From NCBI RefSeq assembly GCF_900109465.1, contig NZ_FOAZ01000011.1, forward strand, positions 1 to 64,000: DNA of 64,000 nucleotides, in the 5' to 3' direction. The DNA is from Streptacidiphilus jiangxiensis. Its GTDB lineage: Bacteria > Actinomycetota > Actinomycetes > Streptomycetales > Streptomycetaceae. The notes beneath the pieces were generated by a model, which did no database searches, had not been told where the DNA came from, and was given only the letters and a program-made list of their open reading frames with translations. Position numbers and translations under genes: made by a program. Numbering within the stretch: position 1 is the stretch's first letter; the number at the start of each line of letters is the position of its first letter. Of the stretch, positions 33,965 through 41,767 are shown in pieces.

Positions 33965-34561
33965 ATGGACGAAGTTCAGGACGTGCGCATCGTGGAGGAC
34001 GTGGAGACGCTCAAGGCGCTCTCGGACCCCCTCCGGCTCGGCATCCTCCAGGCGATGAGCGGCCCGGGCGGCCGCACCTGGACGGCCAAGGAGCTCGCGC
34101 GCGAGCTGGGGGAGCCGCAGACCAAGCTCTACCGGCACCTCAAGCACCTGGAGGAGGCCGGCCTGATCCTCGTCGCCGAGACCCGCGTGGTCTCCGGGAT
34201 CGTCGAGCAGCGCTACACCCCCGCGCAGCGCAGCATCCAGCTGAGCCGGGGCTTTCTGGCCGCCACCGCGGCGGGTGAGGACGAGGCGCGCGACGTGGCG
34301 TTCGGCATCGTCCAGTCGGCGCTGACCTCGTTCGAGCGCGAGCTCGGTGAGGCCCTGCGCGCGGGCCGGGTCCGACTCGACGACGAGGACCAGGGCCGAC
34401 GGCCGGTCGTGATGATTGCCGACTTCCGGATCGGCGCCGACCGTGTGGCCCACTACCTGGACCGGGTGCGGCGGCTCGTCGACGACCTCAATGCCGAGCC
34501 CGCCGATCCGGACGGGGTGCCGCTCCACGCCATACTCGCGATGTACCGCCCGGACGAGTGA
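33965..34561 (+). CDS. ArsR-type winged-helix regulator (helix-turn-helix_20-like)
   Basis: 198-aa regulator. The N-terminal winged helix VETLKALSDPLRLGILQAMSG ... TAKELARELGEPQTKLYRHLKHLEEAGLILVAETRVVSGIVEQRYTPAQ (residues about 11-90) is of the type that pairs with efflux pumps. The remaining helical part (ALTSFERELGEALRAGRV) may be a sensor or dimerisation domain; no metal-binding Cys pair is present, so a metal effector is unlikely. The ATG at 33965 is favoured over earlier starts. Divergent from the MFS gene, with an inverted repeat in between. Its stop overlaps the next gene's possible GTG start (GTGA), suggesting coupling. Confidence 0.85.
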   Translation: MDEVQDVRIVEDVETLKALSDPLRLGILQAMSGPGGRTWTAKELARELGEPQTKLYRHLKHLEEAGLILVAETRVVSGIVEQRYTPAQRSIQLSRGFLAATAAGEDEARDVAFGIVQSALTSFERELGEALRAGRVRLDDEDQGRRPVVMIADFRIGADRVAHYLDRVRRLVDDLNAEPADPDGVPLHAILAMYRPDE

Positions 34562-36060
34562 CGGTGGGAGGATCAGCCGCTGACGGCCCGTTGGCTCGTG
34601 CAGTGTGGCTGATCGGGGAGATGGACAGACTTGCCGATGAGATGCTTGGCCCCAGGTGGCGTGAGCGGGACGGCGGAGGGGAAGGCCAAGTGACGGGGCG
34701 TCGGCGGGCGGTTCTGGCGCAGCAGTACACCGAGGTGGCCGAGGCGGCGGAGCAGCGCCTGGACGAACTGCTCGACCTGGCGGCCGAGCCCTCGCCCGCG
34801 GTCGACTTCGACGCGCTGCGCCGGGAGTACACCCCGCGCCCGCTGCCGTCGGCGGCCGTCTCCGAGCCGCCGCGCTGGGCCGACTACGAACCGGACATGG
34901 CCGGGCTGCCGGTCGGCCACTCCGGACAGCCCCTGCTCGACGCCTCCTATCAGCAGCGGCTCGCCTCCGCCCGGCTGACCCACCAGCGCGCCCTGCGCGA
35001 GTACCGCGACCAGGAGCGGACGCTGCGGGACCGCGCCGAGGAGGTCCGGCTCGCCTACGAGCGCGAGGAGCGTGACCGTGCCGACGCGGTCCGCTCCTAC
35101 AACGAGCGCCTCGTGGAGTACCGGCACGCCTACGAGGACGGCGAGCCGGCCGCCGTCGAGTCGGTCCTCGAACGCGCGCTGGCCGCGGCCGGCCGGCTGC
35201 CCGGCCTGGAGGTGCCCGCACGCGTCGGCTACCGGCCGCTGACCCGTACCGCCGTCATCGATCTGGTGCTGCCCGGCGTCGGCGTGGTCCCGCCCGCGCT
35301 CGCCTTCCGGGTCTCGCCGGACGAGTCCGAGGGCGGCGTCGAGCCGATCCCGCGCCCACGCGCGCAGTGCGTCGAGCGCTACCTGCTCCTGGTCGCCCGC
35401 GTCGCGCTCCGCGCGCTGGACGCCGTCGTCGCCGCGGACACCGAGTCGCATCTCGACGGCGTCGTCCTGAACGGACGCATCGTCACCGCGGAGGCGGGCG
35501 AGACGACTCTGCTCAGCGTCGACGCGCGACGCGGCGACCTGTACGCGCGCACGCTGCTGCCCGCGGCGCACGCGGACGCGGTGGCCCGGCTGCGCGAGCT
35601 GCCCTGCCGGATCAGCGACGACCCCTACGGCCCCGGACCGGTGGCCCCCTACGGCGTGAGCAGCCCGACCGCGCCGCTGCCGGAGGAGCTGTCGCCGGGC
35701 GAGTTCTCCGGCCTCGCGGCCGAGCTCTTCGCGGCGATGGGCCTGCCGGACTGGGACGCCCGCCTGGTCGGCCGTGACGGCCTGCTCGCCATCGCCCACG
35801 GAGACGGCGCCACCTTCGTCGAGCAGGCGCACGTCGTCTGCGTGGCCCGCCGTCCGGCGGTGGTCGGTGCGGAGGCGGTGCGCAACGTCGCCGAGGTGAT
35901 GGACGAGGAGGCGGCCCACGCGGGCATCTGGGCCACGACCGGCAGCTTCCACCCGCAGGCGGTGCTGGCCGCCGCGGACTGCGCGGGGCTCCGCCTGATC
36001 GACGGAGGCGAACTGCGCGCCCTGATCCGCGAACACCTGGGCGCGGAGCTCGGCGGCTGA
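34558..36060 (+). CDS. Coiled-coil protein with a C-terminal Mrr-like restriction-endonuclease-fold domain, probably inactive
   Basis: 500-aa protein. The N-terminal third has a long charged coiled coil (LASARLTHQRALREYRDQERTLRDRAEEVRLAYEREERDRADAVRSYNERLVEYRHAYE, about residues 135-195), then an unassigned beta-rich middle. From about residue 380 the pattern FSGLAAELFAAMGLPDWDARLV ... VCVARRPAVVGAEAVRNVAEVMDEEAAHAGIWATTGSFHPQAVLAAADCAGLRLIDGGELRALI matches Mrr-type restriction endonucleases (fold order, the TTGSF motif, the LIDG end). The catalytic D-E/Q-x-K is not seen: the expected Gln-x-Lys reads CVARR. It likely binds rather than cuts DNA. The frame begins with a GTG overlapping the ArsR stop; a GTG at 34603 or ATG at 34621 are alternatives. 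Confidence 0.6.
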   Translation: MTVGGSAADGPLARAVWLIGEMDRLADEMLGPRWRERDGGGEGQVTGRRRAVLAQQYTEVAEAAEQRLDELLDLAAEPSPAVDFDALRREYTPRPLPSAAVSEPPRWADYEPDMAGLPVGHSGQPLLDASYQQRLASARLTHQRALREYRDQERTLRDRAEEVRLAYEREERDRADAVRSYNERLVEYRHAYEDGEPAAVESVLERALAAAGRLPGLEVPARVGYRPLTRTAVIDLVLPGVGVVPPALAFRVSPDESEGGVEPIPRPRAQCVERYLLLVARVALRALDAVVAADTESHLDGVVLNGRIVTAEAGETTLLSVDARRGDLYARTLLPAAHADAVARLRELPCRISDDPYGPGPVAPYGVSSPTAPLPEELSPGEFSGLAAELFAAMGLPDWDARLVGRDGLLAIAHGDGATFVEQAHVVCVARRPAVVGAEAVRNVAEVMDEEAAHAGIWATTGSFHPQAVLAAADCAGLRLIDGGELRALIREHLGAELGG

Positions 36061-36083
36061 GCCGCCTCCTGGCGGCGTGGCCG

Positions 36084-36210
36084 CCAGGGGCGCGGGGAAC
36101 CGCGCGAGAGGCCACCCTGTGCGGTGGCCCTGTTCAGCGAGGAACATCCGCATGCCGGAGGGGCGCCTCCCGGCCGAAGGTCGGGGGATTCCCGCGCAGT
36201 TCCCCGCACC
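36084..36210. repeat. Dispersed palindromic intergenic element, copy A
   Basis: Begins CCAGGGGCGCGGGGAACCGCGCGA and ends CCCGCGCAGTTCCCCGC, with an inner GTGGCCCTGTTCAGCGAGGAACATCCGCATGC. Shares ends and inner motif with copies at 48.7, 55.4 and 60.3 kb. It lies between two tandem + strand genes; the rest of 36061-36302 shows no gene. Confidence 0.8.
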
Positions 36211-36302
36211 ACTGAGGTGGCTGCCACACCTGAGGCGGGAGCAAGGCGTACTTCCTCGCGCCCCTGCGGGTGCAACCGGCGGTCCGGTGTCACGCTTGAG
36301 CC

Positions 36303-36758
36303 ATGGGTTTCGCTTTCTTGGACCGGTGGCGCACGCGCCGGGATGACGCCGAGGCACGGGCCGGGCTCTACCCCGGGGGTGTGGACGACCCCGGGACGCT
36401 GGCCGAGATGCTCGGTGAGTGCGCGCTGCTGCGCGGCCGGGTCGCCGACGCGGGTCTGGAGCTGGACGACAGCCCGCAGTCGCTGTCCGCTCTCGACCAA
36501 CTGCCGCCGTCGTGGCGGGACGACCCGCGGGCGGACCCGCAGGACGCCACCGAGCTCGGGCACGACGCCGGGCTCTACCTCGGAACGGTGATCGTCGCCT
36601 CCGTCGCCGGGGCCGGCTGGGAGCTGCTGCGGGACGGGCGCCCGTTCGTCCGGCTGGCGAGCGGCCGTGAGCTCGACGTGACGGCGATCGGCCGGGACTG
36701 GGCCGCGCAGGGTGCGCCCTCGCTGTGGCAGGTGTACTCGGAGGCCGACGAGGGCTGA
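36303..36758 (+). CDS. Actinomycete protein, DUF6278-like (151 aa)
   Basis: Small soluble protein with the features I associate with the DUF6278 family of Streptomyces: FLDRWRTRRDDAEARAG near the N-terminus, LLRGRVADAGLELDDSPQSLSALDQLPPSWRDD, then GLYLGTVIVASVAGAGWELLRDGRPFVRLASGRELDVTAIGRDW. The function is unknown; it has been annotated as a conserved protein only. It stands between the Mrr-like gene and the ZIP transporter with no clear operon partner. The family call is from memory of its pattern, so moderate. Confidence 0.75.
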   Translation: MGFAFLDRWRTRRDDAEARAGLYPGGVDDPGTLAEMLGECALLRGRVADAGLELDDSPQSLSALDQLPPSWRDDPRADPQDATELGHDAGLYLGTVIVASVAGAGWELLRDGRPFVRLASGRELDVTAIGRDWAAQGAPSLWQVYSEADEG

Positions 36759-36980
36759 ACCCCGCGAGGAGCCCTGGGTCGAGGAGCCCTGGGTCGAGGA
36801 GCCCGCGGCGGAGGGCCCGCGGCCGGGGAACGCGTCGCCCGTGCGGAGCAGTCGGCGCGCGGGGTGGCGGGGTGTCCTCGAGGATGGTGTCCAGGGCGCC
36901 GAGGGTGGGCCCGCAAGGAGGGTGGCGGCGACTGGGCAGGGCGCCGCCACCCTCGCGCGTCCCGACAGCGAAGCGGTTAT

Positions 36981-36995
36981 CGGTAAGCATTATCA
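36981..36995. promoter_or_regulatory. Zur-like box upstream of the ZIP gene
   Basis: The minus strand reads TGATAATGCTTACCG, matching 10 of 15 positions of the Streptomyces Zur consensus TGAAAATGATTTTCA as I remember it, including TGA and ATG. It is in a short AT-rich island 40-55 bases before the ZIP start and may overlap the promoter. Zinc repression would fit. A chance match is possible. Confidence 0.4.
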
Positions 36996-37035
36996 TTGCC
37001 GACTTGTGGGTCGTGACGAGAATGCGAGTGCGCTG

Positions 37036-37839
37036 ATGCCGGTACTGGTGGCTGCTGGGGCCTTCGTGATGACGCTCCTCGGCGGGTTCGTGGCCGGAAG
37101 GTTCGGCGACCGCCGACATCTGCTGCTGGGTCTCGCGGCCGGACTGATGCTGGGCGTCGTCGCTTTCGACCTGCTGCCGGAGGCGCTGGACGCCGCCGGA
37201 ACGCACCTGTGGGGTGTGCCGGAAGCACTGCTGATGTTCGTGGTGGGCTTTCTCGTGCTGCACATAGCCGAGCGGTCCGTGGCGATCCACCGGGCCCACG
37301 AGAGTGAGTACGCGGCTCACGAGCACGGCGGGCTGCCGCACGCCCACGGACACGGCCACGCCCACGGGGTCGCGGGTGCCGTCGGCCCGGACGGCAGGTC
37401 GCAGAAGCTTGGCATCGCCGCCGCGGCAGGACTGTGCGTGCACAGCCTCATGGACGGATTCGCGATCGGTGCCGCGTTCCAGGTCGGCAACACGTTCGGT
37501 GCAGTCGTCGCCGTCGCGGTGCTGGCCCACGACTTCGCGGACGGCTACAACACCTACACGATCACGCGTCTCTACGGGAACGACCGGCGCCGGGCGCTGA
37601 CGCTGCTGGCCCTGGACGCGATCGCGCCCGTCATCGGTGCGGCGATCACGCTGGCGTTCACCATCCCGGAGCACGTCGTCGGGCTCTACCTCGGGTTCTT
37701 CGGCGGCTTCCTGATGTACCTGGCGACCTCGGACATCCTGCCCGAGGCGCACAGCCCCCACCCCTCGCGCTCCACGCTGCTGTGCACGGTGGCCGGCTCC
37801 GGCTTCATGTGGCTCGTCATCGGACTGGCCAACAGCTGA
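37036..37839 (+). CDS. ZIP-family metal transporter
   Basis: 267-aa ZIP (zinc/iron permease) protein, likely importing Zn2+ or another divalent metal. Membrane segments 1-3 come first (VLVAAGAFVMTLLGGF, LLLGLAAGLMLGVVAFDLLPE, LLMFVVGFLVLHIAERS); the cytosolic loop is His-rich (HEHGGLPHAHGHGHAHG, about residues 96-112). Helix IV carries LCVHSLMDGFAIGAAFQVG, the metal-binding HS-x2-DG motif, and helix V has LAHDFADGYNTYTI. The ATG at 37036 matches the usual family start; a GTG at 37006 ten codons earlier is possible. A Zur-like box lies just upstream. Confidence 0.9.
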   Translation: MPVLVAAGAFVMTLLGGFVAGRFGDRRHLLLGLAAGLMLGVVAFDLLPEALDAAGTHLWGVPEALLMFVVGFLVLHIAERSVAIHRAHESEYAAHEHGGLPHAHGHGHAHGVAGAVGPDGRSQKLGIAAAAGLCVHSLMDGFAIGAAFQVGNTFGAVVAVAVLAHDFADGYNTYTITRLYGNDRRRALTLLALDAIAPVIGAAITLAFTIPEHVVGLYLGFFGGFLMYLATSDILPEAHSPHPSRSTLLCTVAGSGFMWLVIGLANS

Positions 37840-37854
37840 CCTCCCGTCGGCTCC

Positions 37855-37887
37855 CGGTGCCGGTGCCCGTGCCGGTGCCGGTGTCGG
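37855..37887. repeat. Short GGTGCC hexamer tandem repeat
   Basis: About five copies of GGTGCC/GTGCCG between the convergent ZIP and LysR genes; same hexamer type as the tract at 15.1 kb. Confidence 0.7.
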
Positions 37888-37909
37888 GACGGGACAGCGG
37901 CCGGGACCG

Positions 37910-38857
37910 TCAGCCGCGCTGCGCGCCCACGGCCGCGACGACCGGCTCCGGCGCCGCCGCGCGTTCCGGCCAGTGGCGTCGCAGCGCTTCCAGGGCGGCG
38001 ATGATCGCGGGGCGTCGCGAGGCGTGCTCCCGCCACAGCACGGAGACGCGGCGGGTCGGTTCCGGCGTTATCGGCCGGGCCACCACGCCGGGCGGCAGCG
38101 GGGCGCGACCGAGCCGCGGCACCAGCCCGAGGCAGAGGCCCGCGCCGATCAGCGCGATCTGGGTGTCGAACTCGGTGGCCTGGAAGCGGATGTCCGGCTC
38201 CTCGCCGGCCTCGCGCAGGGTGCGGATCAGCCAGTCGTGGCAGATGGTCCCGGCGGGGGTGTTCACCCAGCGCTGCCCGAGCAGATCGGTGACGCTCAGC
38301 AGGTCCCGTGCGGCGAGGGGGTGGTCGGCGGGCAGCACCGCGTCGACCACGTCCAGGCCCAGATGGCGCCGGGCGACGCCCTCCGGGGTGGCGAGCGGGG
38401 TGTTCGGCCAGTCCTGGACGACCGCGAGGTCGATCTCGCCCCGGCTGACCAGGTCCGCCATCAGGTACGGGTCGCTCTCCAGCACCCGCAGTTCCAGCTC
38501 CGGGTAGCAGTCGGTCAGGTCCGCGAGCACGGGGGGCAGCAGGCCACGGGCGGCCGTGGCGAACGCCGCCAGGGAGAGCCGCCCGAGCACCTGCCCACGC
38601 CGGGCCTCCAGCCCGACCTCGGCCTGTTCCACCATGGCCAGCACGGCCTGGGCAGTCCGGGCCAGCTCCTGCGCGGCGTCGGTCAGGACGACGCCCCGGC
38701 CGCGCTTCTCCAGCAGGGGGGTCCGGGTCTCCCGTTCGAGCTTGCTGATCTGCTGGGAGACGGCCGAGGGCGTGTAGCCGAGTGCCGCGGCCGCCCGCCC
38801 GACGGAGCCGTGCACGGCCACGGCGTGCAGCGCGCGGAGTCGTCCCAGATCCATCAT
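37910..38857 (-). CDS. LysR-family transcriptional regulator
   Basis: 315-aa LysR regulator. The N-terminal winged helix-turn-helix DLGRLRALHAVAVHGSVGRAAAALGYTPSAVSQQISKLERETRTPLLEKRGRGVVLTDA (residues about 3-62) is intact, followed by the two-lobed effector domain (GRLSLAAFATAARGLLPPVLADLTDCYPELELRVLESDPYLMADLVSRGEIDLAVVQDW). The minus-strand ATG at 38857 has a second ATG right after it. No obvious target is divergent: the serine protease upstream is on the same strand. The effector is unknown. Confidence 0.9.
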   Translation of the reverse strand: MMDLGRLRALHAVAVHGSVGRAAAALGYTPSAVSQQISKLERETRTPLLEKRGRGVVLTDAAQELARTAQAVLAMVEQAEVGLEARRGQVLGRLSLAAFATAARGLLPPVLADLTDCYPELELRVLESDPYLMADLVSRGEIDLAVVQDWPNTPLATPEGVARRHLGLDVVDAVLPADHPLAARDLLSVTDLLGQRWVNTPAGTICHDWLIRTLREAGEEPDIRFQATEFDTQIALIGAGLCLGLVPRLGRAPLPPGVVARPITPEPTRRVSVLWREHASRRPAIIAALEALRRHWPERAAAPEPVVAAVGAQRG

Positions 38858-38934
38858 GCACGCAGCCTACGGCCGTCGGGAGCCGACGGCCGCTCACCCT
38901 TGGCCTCCACTCCCGGCCCCTCGCCCTCGGCTGC

Positions 38935-39696
38935 TCATCCCCAGGAGACCGCCGCGCGGTAGACGGCCGCGACGGACGGGCCGAAGTACGTCGCGTAGGA
39001 GACATCGTTCGAATCCCCGCCCTCCTCGTAGCCGCCGATGACGCCGGCGACCGTGCCGTGGCCGCGGTCGCCGGGGGCGGTGTCGAGCAGGAGCGGGGCG
39101 CCGCTGGTTCCGCCGGGGAGGCCGGGGCAGTCGAACTCGAACTGGTGGGAGGTGAAGCGCTGCAGCCGGGAGGAGCAGAAGACGGGCTGGTCGGTGCGGC
39201 TGGGGTAGCCCACGGCGACCGCCGCCGAGCCCCCGGCGGGATTGAAGGCGAGGGCCTCCGCGCCGGCCACGTCCTGGATCCTGCGTCCGGAGGCGTCCGG
39301 GCGCAGGATCAGGAAGGCGACGTCGGAGTCCTGGCTGCCCTGGACGGTCCACTCGCTGTCGGCGACGACCGTGGCGACCGACCAGGTGCCGAACGGGCGG
39401 GCGCCCTCGTGGTAGCCGGGCACGAAGGTGAGACCGCCGCGGGCGCGACCGGACCCGGGGGCCATGACGCAGTGAGCCGCGGTCACCACGATGTTGCGGG
39501 TCGGGCTGTCCACGACGGCGCCGCTGCAGAAGTGGTGGTCGGGGCGGTCGGGGGAGGCGCCGAAGATCGCGCCGACCCGGGACGCCCCGCCGAACGCCGT
39601 CGAGTCGGGCGCTCCCGCGGCGGCGACCTGGCTCTCGGGTGTGGTGAGCAGCAGGGCGAGCAGCGCGCCGGCGGCCGCCAACGAACGAAACGTCAT
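38935..39696 (-). CDS. Secreted trypsin/V8-like serine protease
   Basis: 253-aa secreted endopeptidase. The N-terminal signal peptide FRSLAAAGALLALLLTTPESQVAAAGAPD (residues 3-31) ends in an AxA-type site. The catalytic triad is visible: His in VVTAAHCVM, Asp in GSQDSDVAFLILRPD and Ser in CPGLPGGTSGAPLLLD. This is the glutamyl-endopeptidase/V8-like arrangement; four cysteines could form two disulfides. The ATG at 39696 gives a clean signal peptide. It is upstream of the LysR gene on the same strand. Substrate specificity is not predictable. Confidence 0.88.
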   Translation of the reverse strand: MTFRSLAAAGALLALLLTTPESQVAAAGAPDSTAFGGASRVGAIFGASPDRPDHHFCSGAVVDSPTRNIVVTAAHCVMAPGSGRARGGLTFVPGYHEGARPFGTWSVATVVADSEWTVQGSQDSDVAFLILRPDASGRRIQDVAGAEALAFNPAGGSAAVAVGYPSRTDQPVFCSSRLQRFTSHQFEFDCPGLPGGTSGAPLLLDTAPGDRGHGTVAGVIGGYEEGGDSNDVSYATYFGPSVAAVYRAAVSWG

Positions 39697-39858
39697 AAAC
39701 GGTATCTTTTGGGACGAGCAGCGCATCTGTCAGCTTTATCGGAGCATGTGGGTGACGGTCCGTCGGATGGGCCTCGCCGCTCTGTTCAGCATCTGTGAAC
39801 GGATTGCTGAACGACTAGTTGCTGGTGCTGAAGAGATGCCCGGCGTGATGCTCGGTGC

Positions 39859-40863
39859 ATGAACGGGCGCCATGTCGGACTCGCCGTGATCGTCGCCGCC
39901 GTCTGGGGCGTGAACTTCGTCGCCATCGACGGCGGCCTGAGCCACTATCCACCGCTGCTCTTCACCGCTCTGCGGTTCCTGGTCGCGGCGGTACCGGCCG
40001 TCTTCCTGGTCGGGCGGCCGGGGGTGCCCTGGCGCTACGTCCTGGCCGGTGGGCTGGTGCTGGGCGCGCTGCAGTTCGGGCTGCTCTTCGAGGGGATGAA
40101 GGCCGGCATGCCGCCGGGTCTGAGCTCGCTCGTGCAGCAGGGCCAGGCCGTGTTCACCGCCGTCTTTGCGGCGGCGCTGCTGCGAGAACGAATCGGCCGT
40201 CGACGGCTCGCGGGGCTGGCCGTCGCCGTCGCCGGGATGGCTGTCGCGGCGCTGGACCAGGCGTCCCGTGGAGGATCCGCGCCACTGGGGGCGTTCGCCC
40301 TGGTGGTCGGTGCGGCCGCGGCCTTCGGATTCTCCAACATCATCACCCGTCGGGCCGCTCCGCCGGACGCGCTGCGCTGGATGGTCTGGGTGAGCGCGGT
40401 GCCGCCACTGCCGCTGGCCCTGCTCTCCGTGCTGACGGAGGGCCCCCGGGCCGACCTCGAGGCGCTCACCACCTTCAGTCCCGGCGCCGTCGGCTCACTG
40501 CTCTATGTCGCCTGGGGTGCGACGCTGCTGGGCTTCGGCCTGTGGGGACGGCTGCTGCGCAGTCACGACGCGTCCGTGGTGGCGCCGTTCTCGCTGCTGG
40601 TGCCGGTCTTCGGGATGTCCTCGGCGTGGCTGCTCCGCGGTGAGGCGCTCACCTGGCTCTCCGGCGCCGCGGCGGTGCTGGTGATCTCCGGGATCGCCAT
40701 CGCCTCGCTCCGCCGCGCCCCGGCGGCTACGGCTGCTGCACCGGGGTGGCGTGCGGATGCGGATGCTGATGGCCGTGCGGGCCGTGATGGGGGTGGGCCT
40801 GCTCGTAGGCCTCTTCCGCCGTACGCAGCAGGTGCAGCAGGGTCACCCGTTCGGCCGAGCTGA
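39859..40863 (+). CDS. EamA/DMT-superfamily transporter
   Basis: 334-aa drug/metabolite transporter with ten membrane segments in two EamA repeats: LAVIVAAVWGVNFVAIDGGLSHYPPLLFTALRFLVAAVPAVFLV and GAFALVVGAAAAFGFSNIITRRAAP begin the halves. The last helix ends at SGIAIASLRR, residue about 287. The remaining 47 residues (Ala/Gly/Pro/Arg-rich) are read antisense through the MarR gene and look like accidental read-on to the first stop, not a conserved domain. Export of amino acids or other metabolites is usual for the family; substrate unknown. The MarR gene is convergent and overlaps it by 137 bases. Confidence 0.88.
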   Translation: MNGRHVGLAVIVAAVWGVNFVAIDGGLSHYPPLLFTALRFLVAAVPAVFLVGRPGVPWRYVLAGGLVLGALQFGLLFEGMKAGMPPGLSSLVQQGQAVFTAVFAAALLRERIGRRRLAGLAVAVAGMAVAALDQASRGGSAPLGAFALVVGAAAAFGFSNIITRRAAPPDALRWMVWVSAVPPLPLALLSVLTEGPRADLEALTTFSPGAVGSLLYVAWGATLLGFGLWGRLLRSHDASVVAPFSLLVPVFGMSSAWLLRGEALTWLSGAAAVLVISGIAIASLRRAPAATAAAPGWRADADADGRAGRDGGGPARRPLPPYAAGAAGSPVRPS

Positions 40864-41260
40864 CCGGGCCGAAGTACTCCGCCGCCACCTCCTGGCGCAC
40901 CGCCGCGATCTGGGCGACCGCCGCCTCGCCCCGCTCGGTCAGCTGGAGCAGGGTGGCCCGGCGGTCGTCCGGGTCGGGGGAGCGGGTGACCAGGCCGGCC
41001 GCCTCCAGGGCGTCGACCACGGTGGTGGCCGAGCGGGGGGCGATCCGCAGCCGCTCGGCGAGCTGGTTGAGGCGGATGCCGCGGCCGCCGCTCCAGGAGA
41101 GGGTGTCCAACGCGCGGCCCTGTGAGGGGGTCAGTCCGTGCGGGGCCAGCCGATGGAAAGTGGCCTTCCGCATGCGCTTGCTCGCGCGCATGATCGCGTC
41201 GGCGAGCTCGACCTCGGTGGGGATCGGCTCGGGCGCGGTCGCGGAGGGGGCGGCGGTCAC
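40727..41260 (-). CDS. MarR-family transcriptional regulator with His-rich tail
   Basis: 177-aa MarR protein. The winged helix core is LTPSQGRALDTLSWSGGRGIRLNQLAERLRIAPRSATTVVDALEAAGLVTRSPDPDDRRATLLQLT (residues about 43-108), preceded and followed by dimer helices. The C-terminal tail HPHHGPHGHQHPHPHATP has nine histidines, which could bind metal. The start is GTG (41260) with GGAG nine bases upstream. Its 3' end overlaps the convergent EamA gene by 137 bases. Its target may be the divergent iron-box/DUF2218 gene or itself. Confidence 0.88.
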   Translation of the reverse strand: MTAAPSATAPEPIPTEVELADAIMRASKRMRKATFHRLAPHGLTPSQGRALDTLSWSGGRGIRLNQLAERLRIAPRSATTVVDALEAAGLVTRSPDPDDRRATLLQLTERGEAAVAQIAAVRQEVAAEYFGPVSSAERVTLLHLLRTAEEAYEQAHPHHGPHGHQHPHPHATPVQQP

Positions 41261-41347
41261 GGATGGGCTCCTGCGTCGGGGGAAGCCAGGATATCGACAG
41301 AGTCGGTCAGAACCGGCGAGAGAAATAATTAGAGAGCCAGACTCATT

Positions 41348-41366
41348 ATGCCTTAGGCTCGCCTAA
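41348..41366. promoter_or_regulatory. DmdR/IdeR-type iron box
   Basis: ATGCCTTAGGCTCGCCTAA matches 14 of 19 positions of the streptomycete iron box (TTAGGTTAGGCTCACCTAA), with a perfect TTAGGCTCGCCTAA core (41353-41366). It is 52 bases upstream of the DUF2218 gene and near its likely promoter, so iron repression is likely. Confidence 0.75.
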
Positions 41367-41418
41367 GCGGCCAGGGATTCGCCTTGGCTGAATGCCGTTC
41401 GATCCTTCTGGAGTCCCC

Positions 41419-41757
41419 ATGGCCCGCTCACACGCACGCGTTGCCACCGCCCGCCCCAACCGATACGCCAAGCAGCTCGCCTCTCACTTCAGCCGCAAGC
41501 TGGAGACCCACTGGGACGAGGAGACCGGGCAGGGCTCGCTGACGTTCGGCGCCGGCACCGCCACGATGACCGCCGCCCCGGACGCGCTGCTGCTCGTCGT
41601 CGAGGGCGACGAGGCCGACCTCGACCGCCTGGAGGACGTCGTCGGCCGACACCTGGTCCGCTTCGGCACCAAGGACGAGCTGGTCGCCGAGTGGTTCCGC
41701 GCCGACGGCACCCCCGGCACCGTCCAGCGCAAGGAGCAGGACGAGGAAGAGGCCTGA
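41419..41757 (+). CDS. DUF2218 domain protein, probably iron-regulated
   Basis: 112-aa protein covering the DUF2218 domain: ARVATARPNRYAKQLASHFSRKLETHWDEETGQGSLTFGAGTATMTAAPDALLLVVEGDEADLDRLEDVVGRHLVRFGTKDELVAEWFRAD. Members are often next to siderophore or iron-uptake genes, and an iron box precedes this one. No enzymatic motif is visible. GGAG lies 7 bases before the ATG. Ends in an acidic tail (KEQDEEEA). It is convergent with a GNAT gene 10 bases away, so there is no room for a terminator between them. Confidence 0.85.
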   Translation: MARSHARVATARPNRYAKQLASHFSRKLETHWDEETGQGSLTFGAGTATMTAAPDALLLVVEGDEADLDRLEDVVGRHLVRFGTKDELVAEWFRADGTPGTVQRKEQDEEEA

Positions 41758-41767
41758 ACGGCCCGGA

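Noticed and set aside
34573-37761. 1062-aa minus-strand open frame
   Set aside because: Antisense to the Mrr-like, DUF6278-like and ZIP genes. It runs across three genes and intergenic repeats, which only a shadow frame would do.
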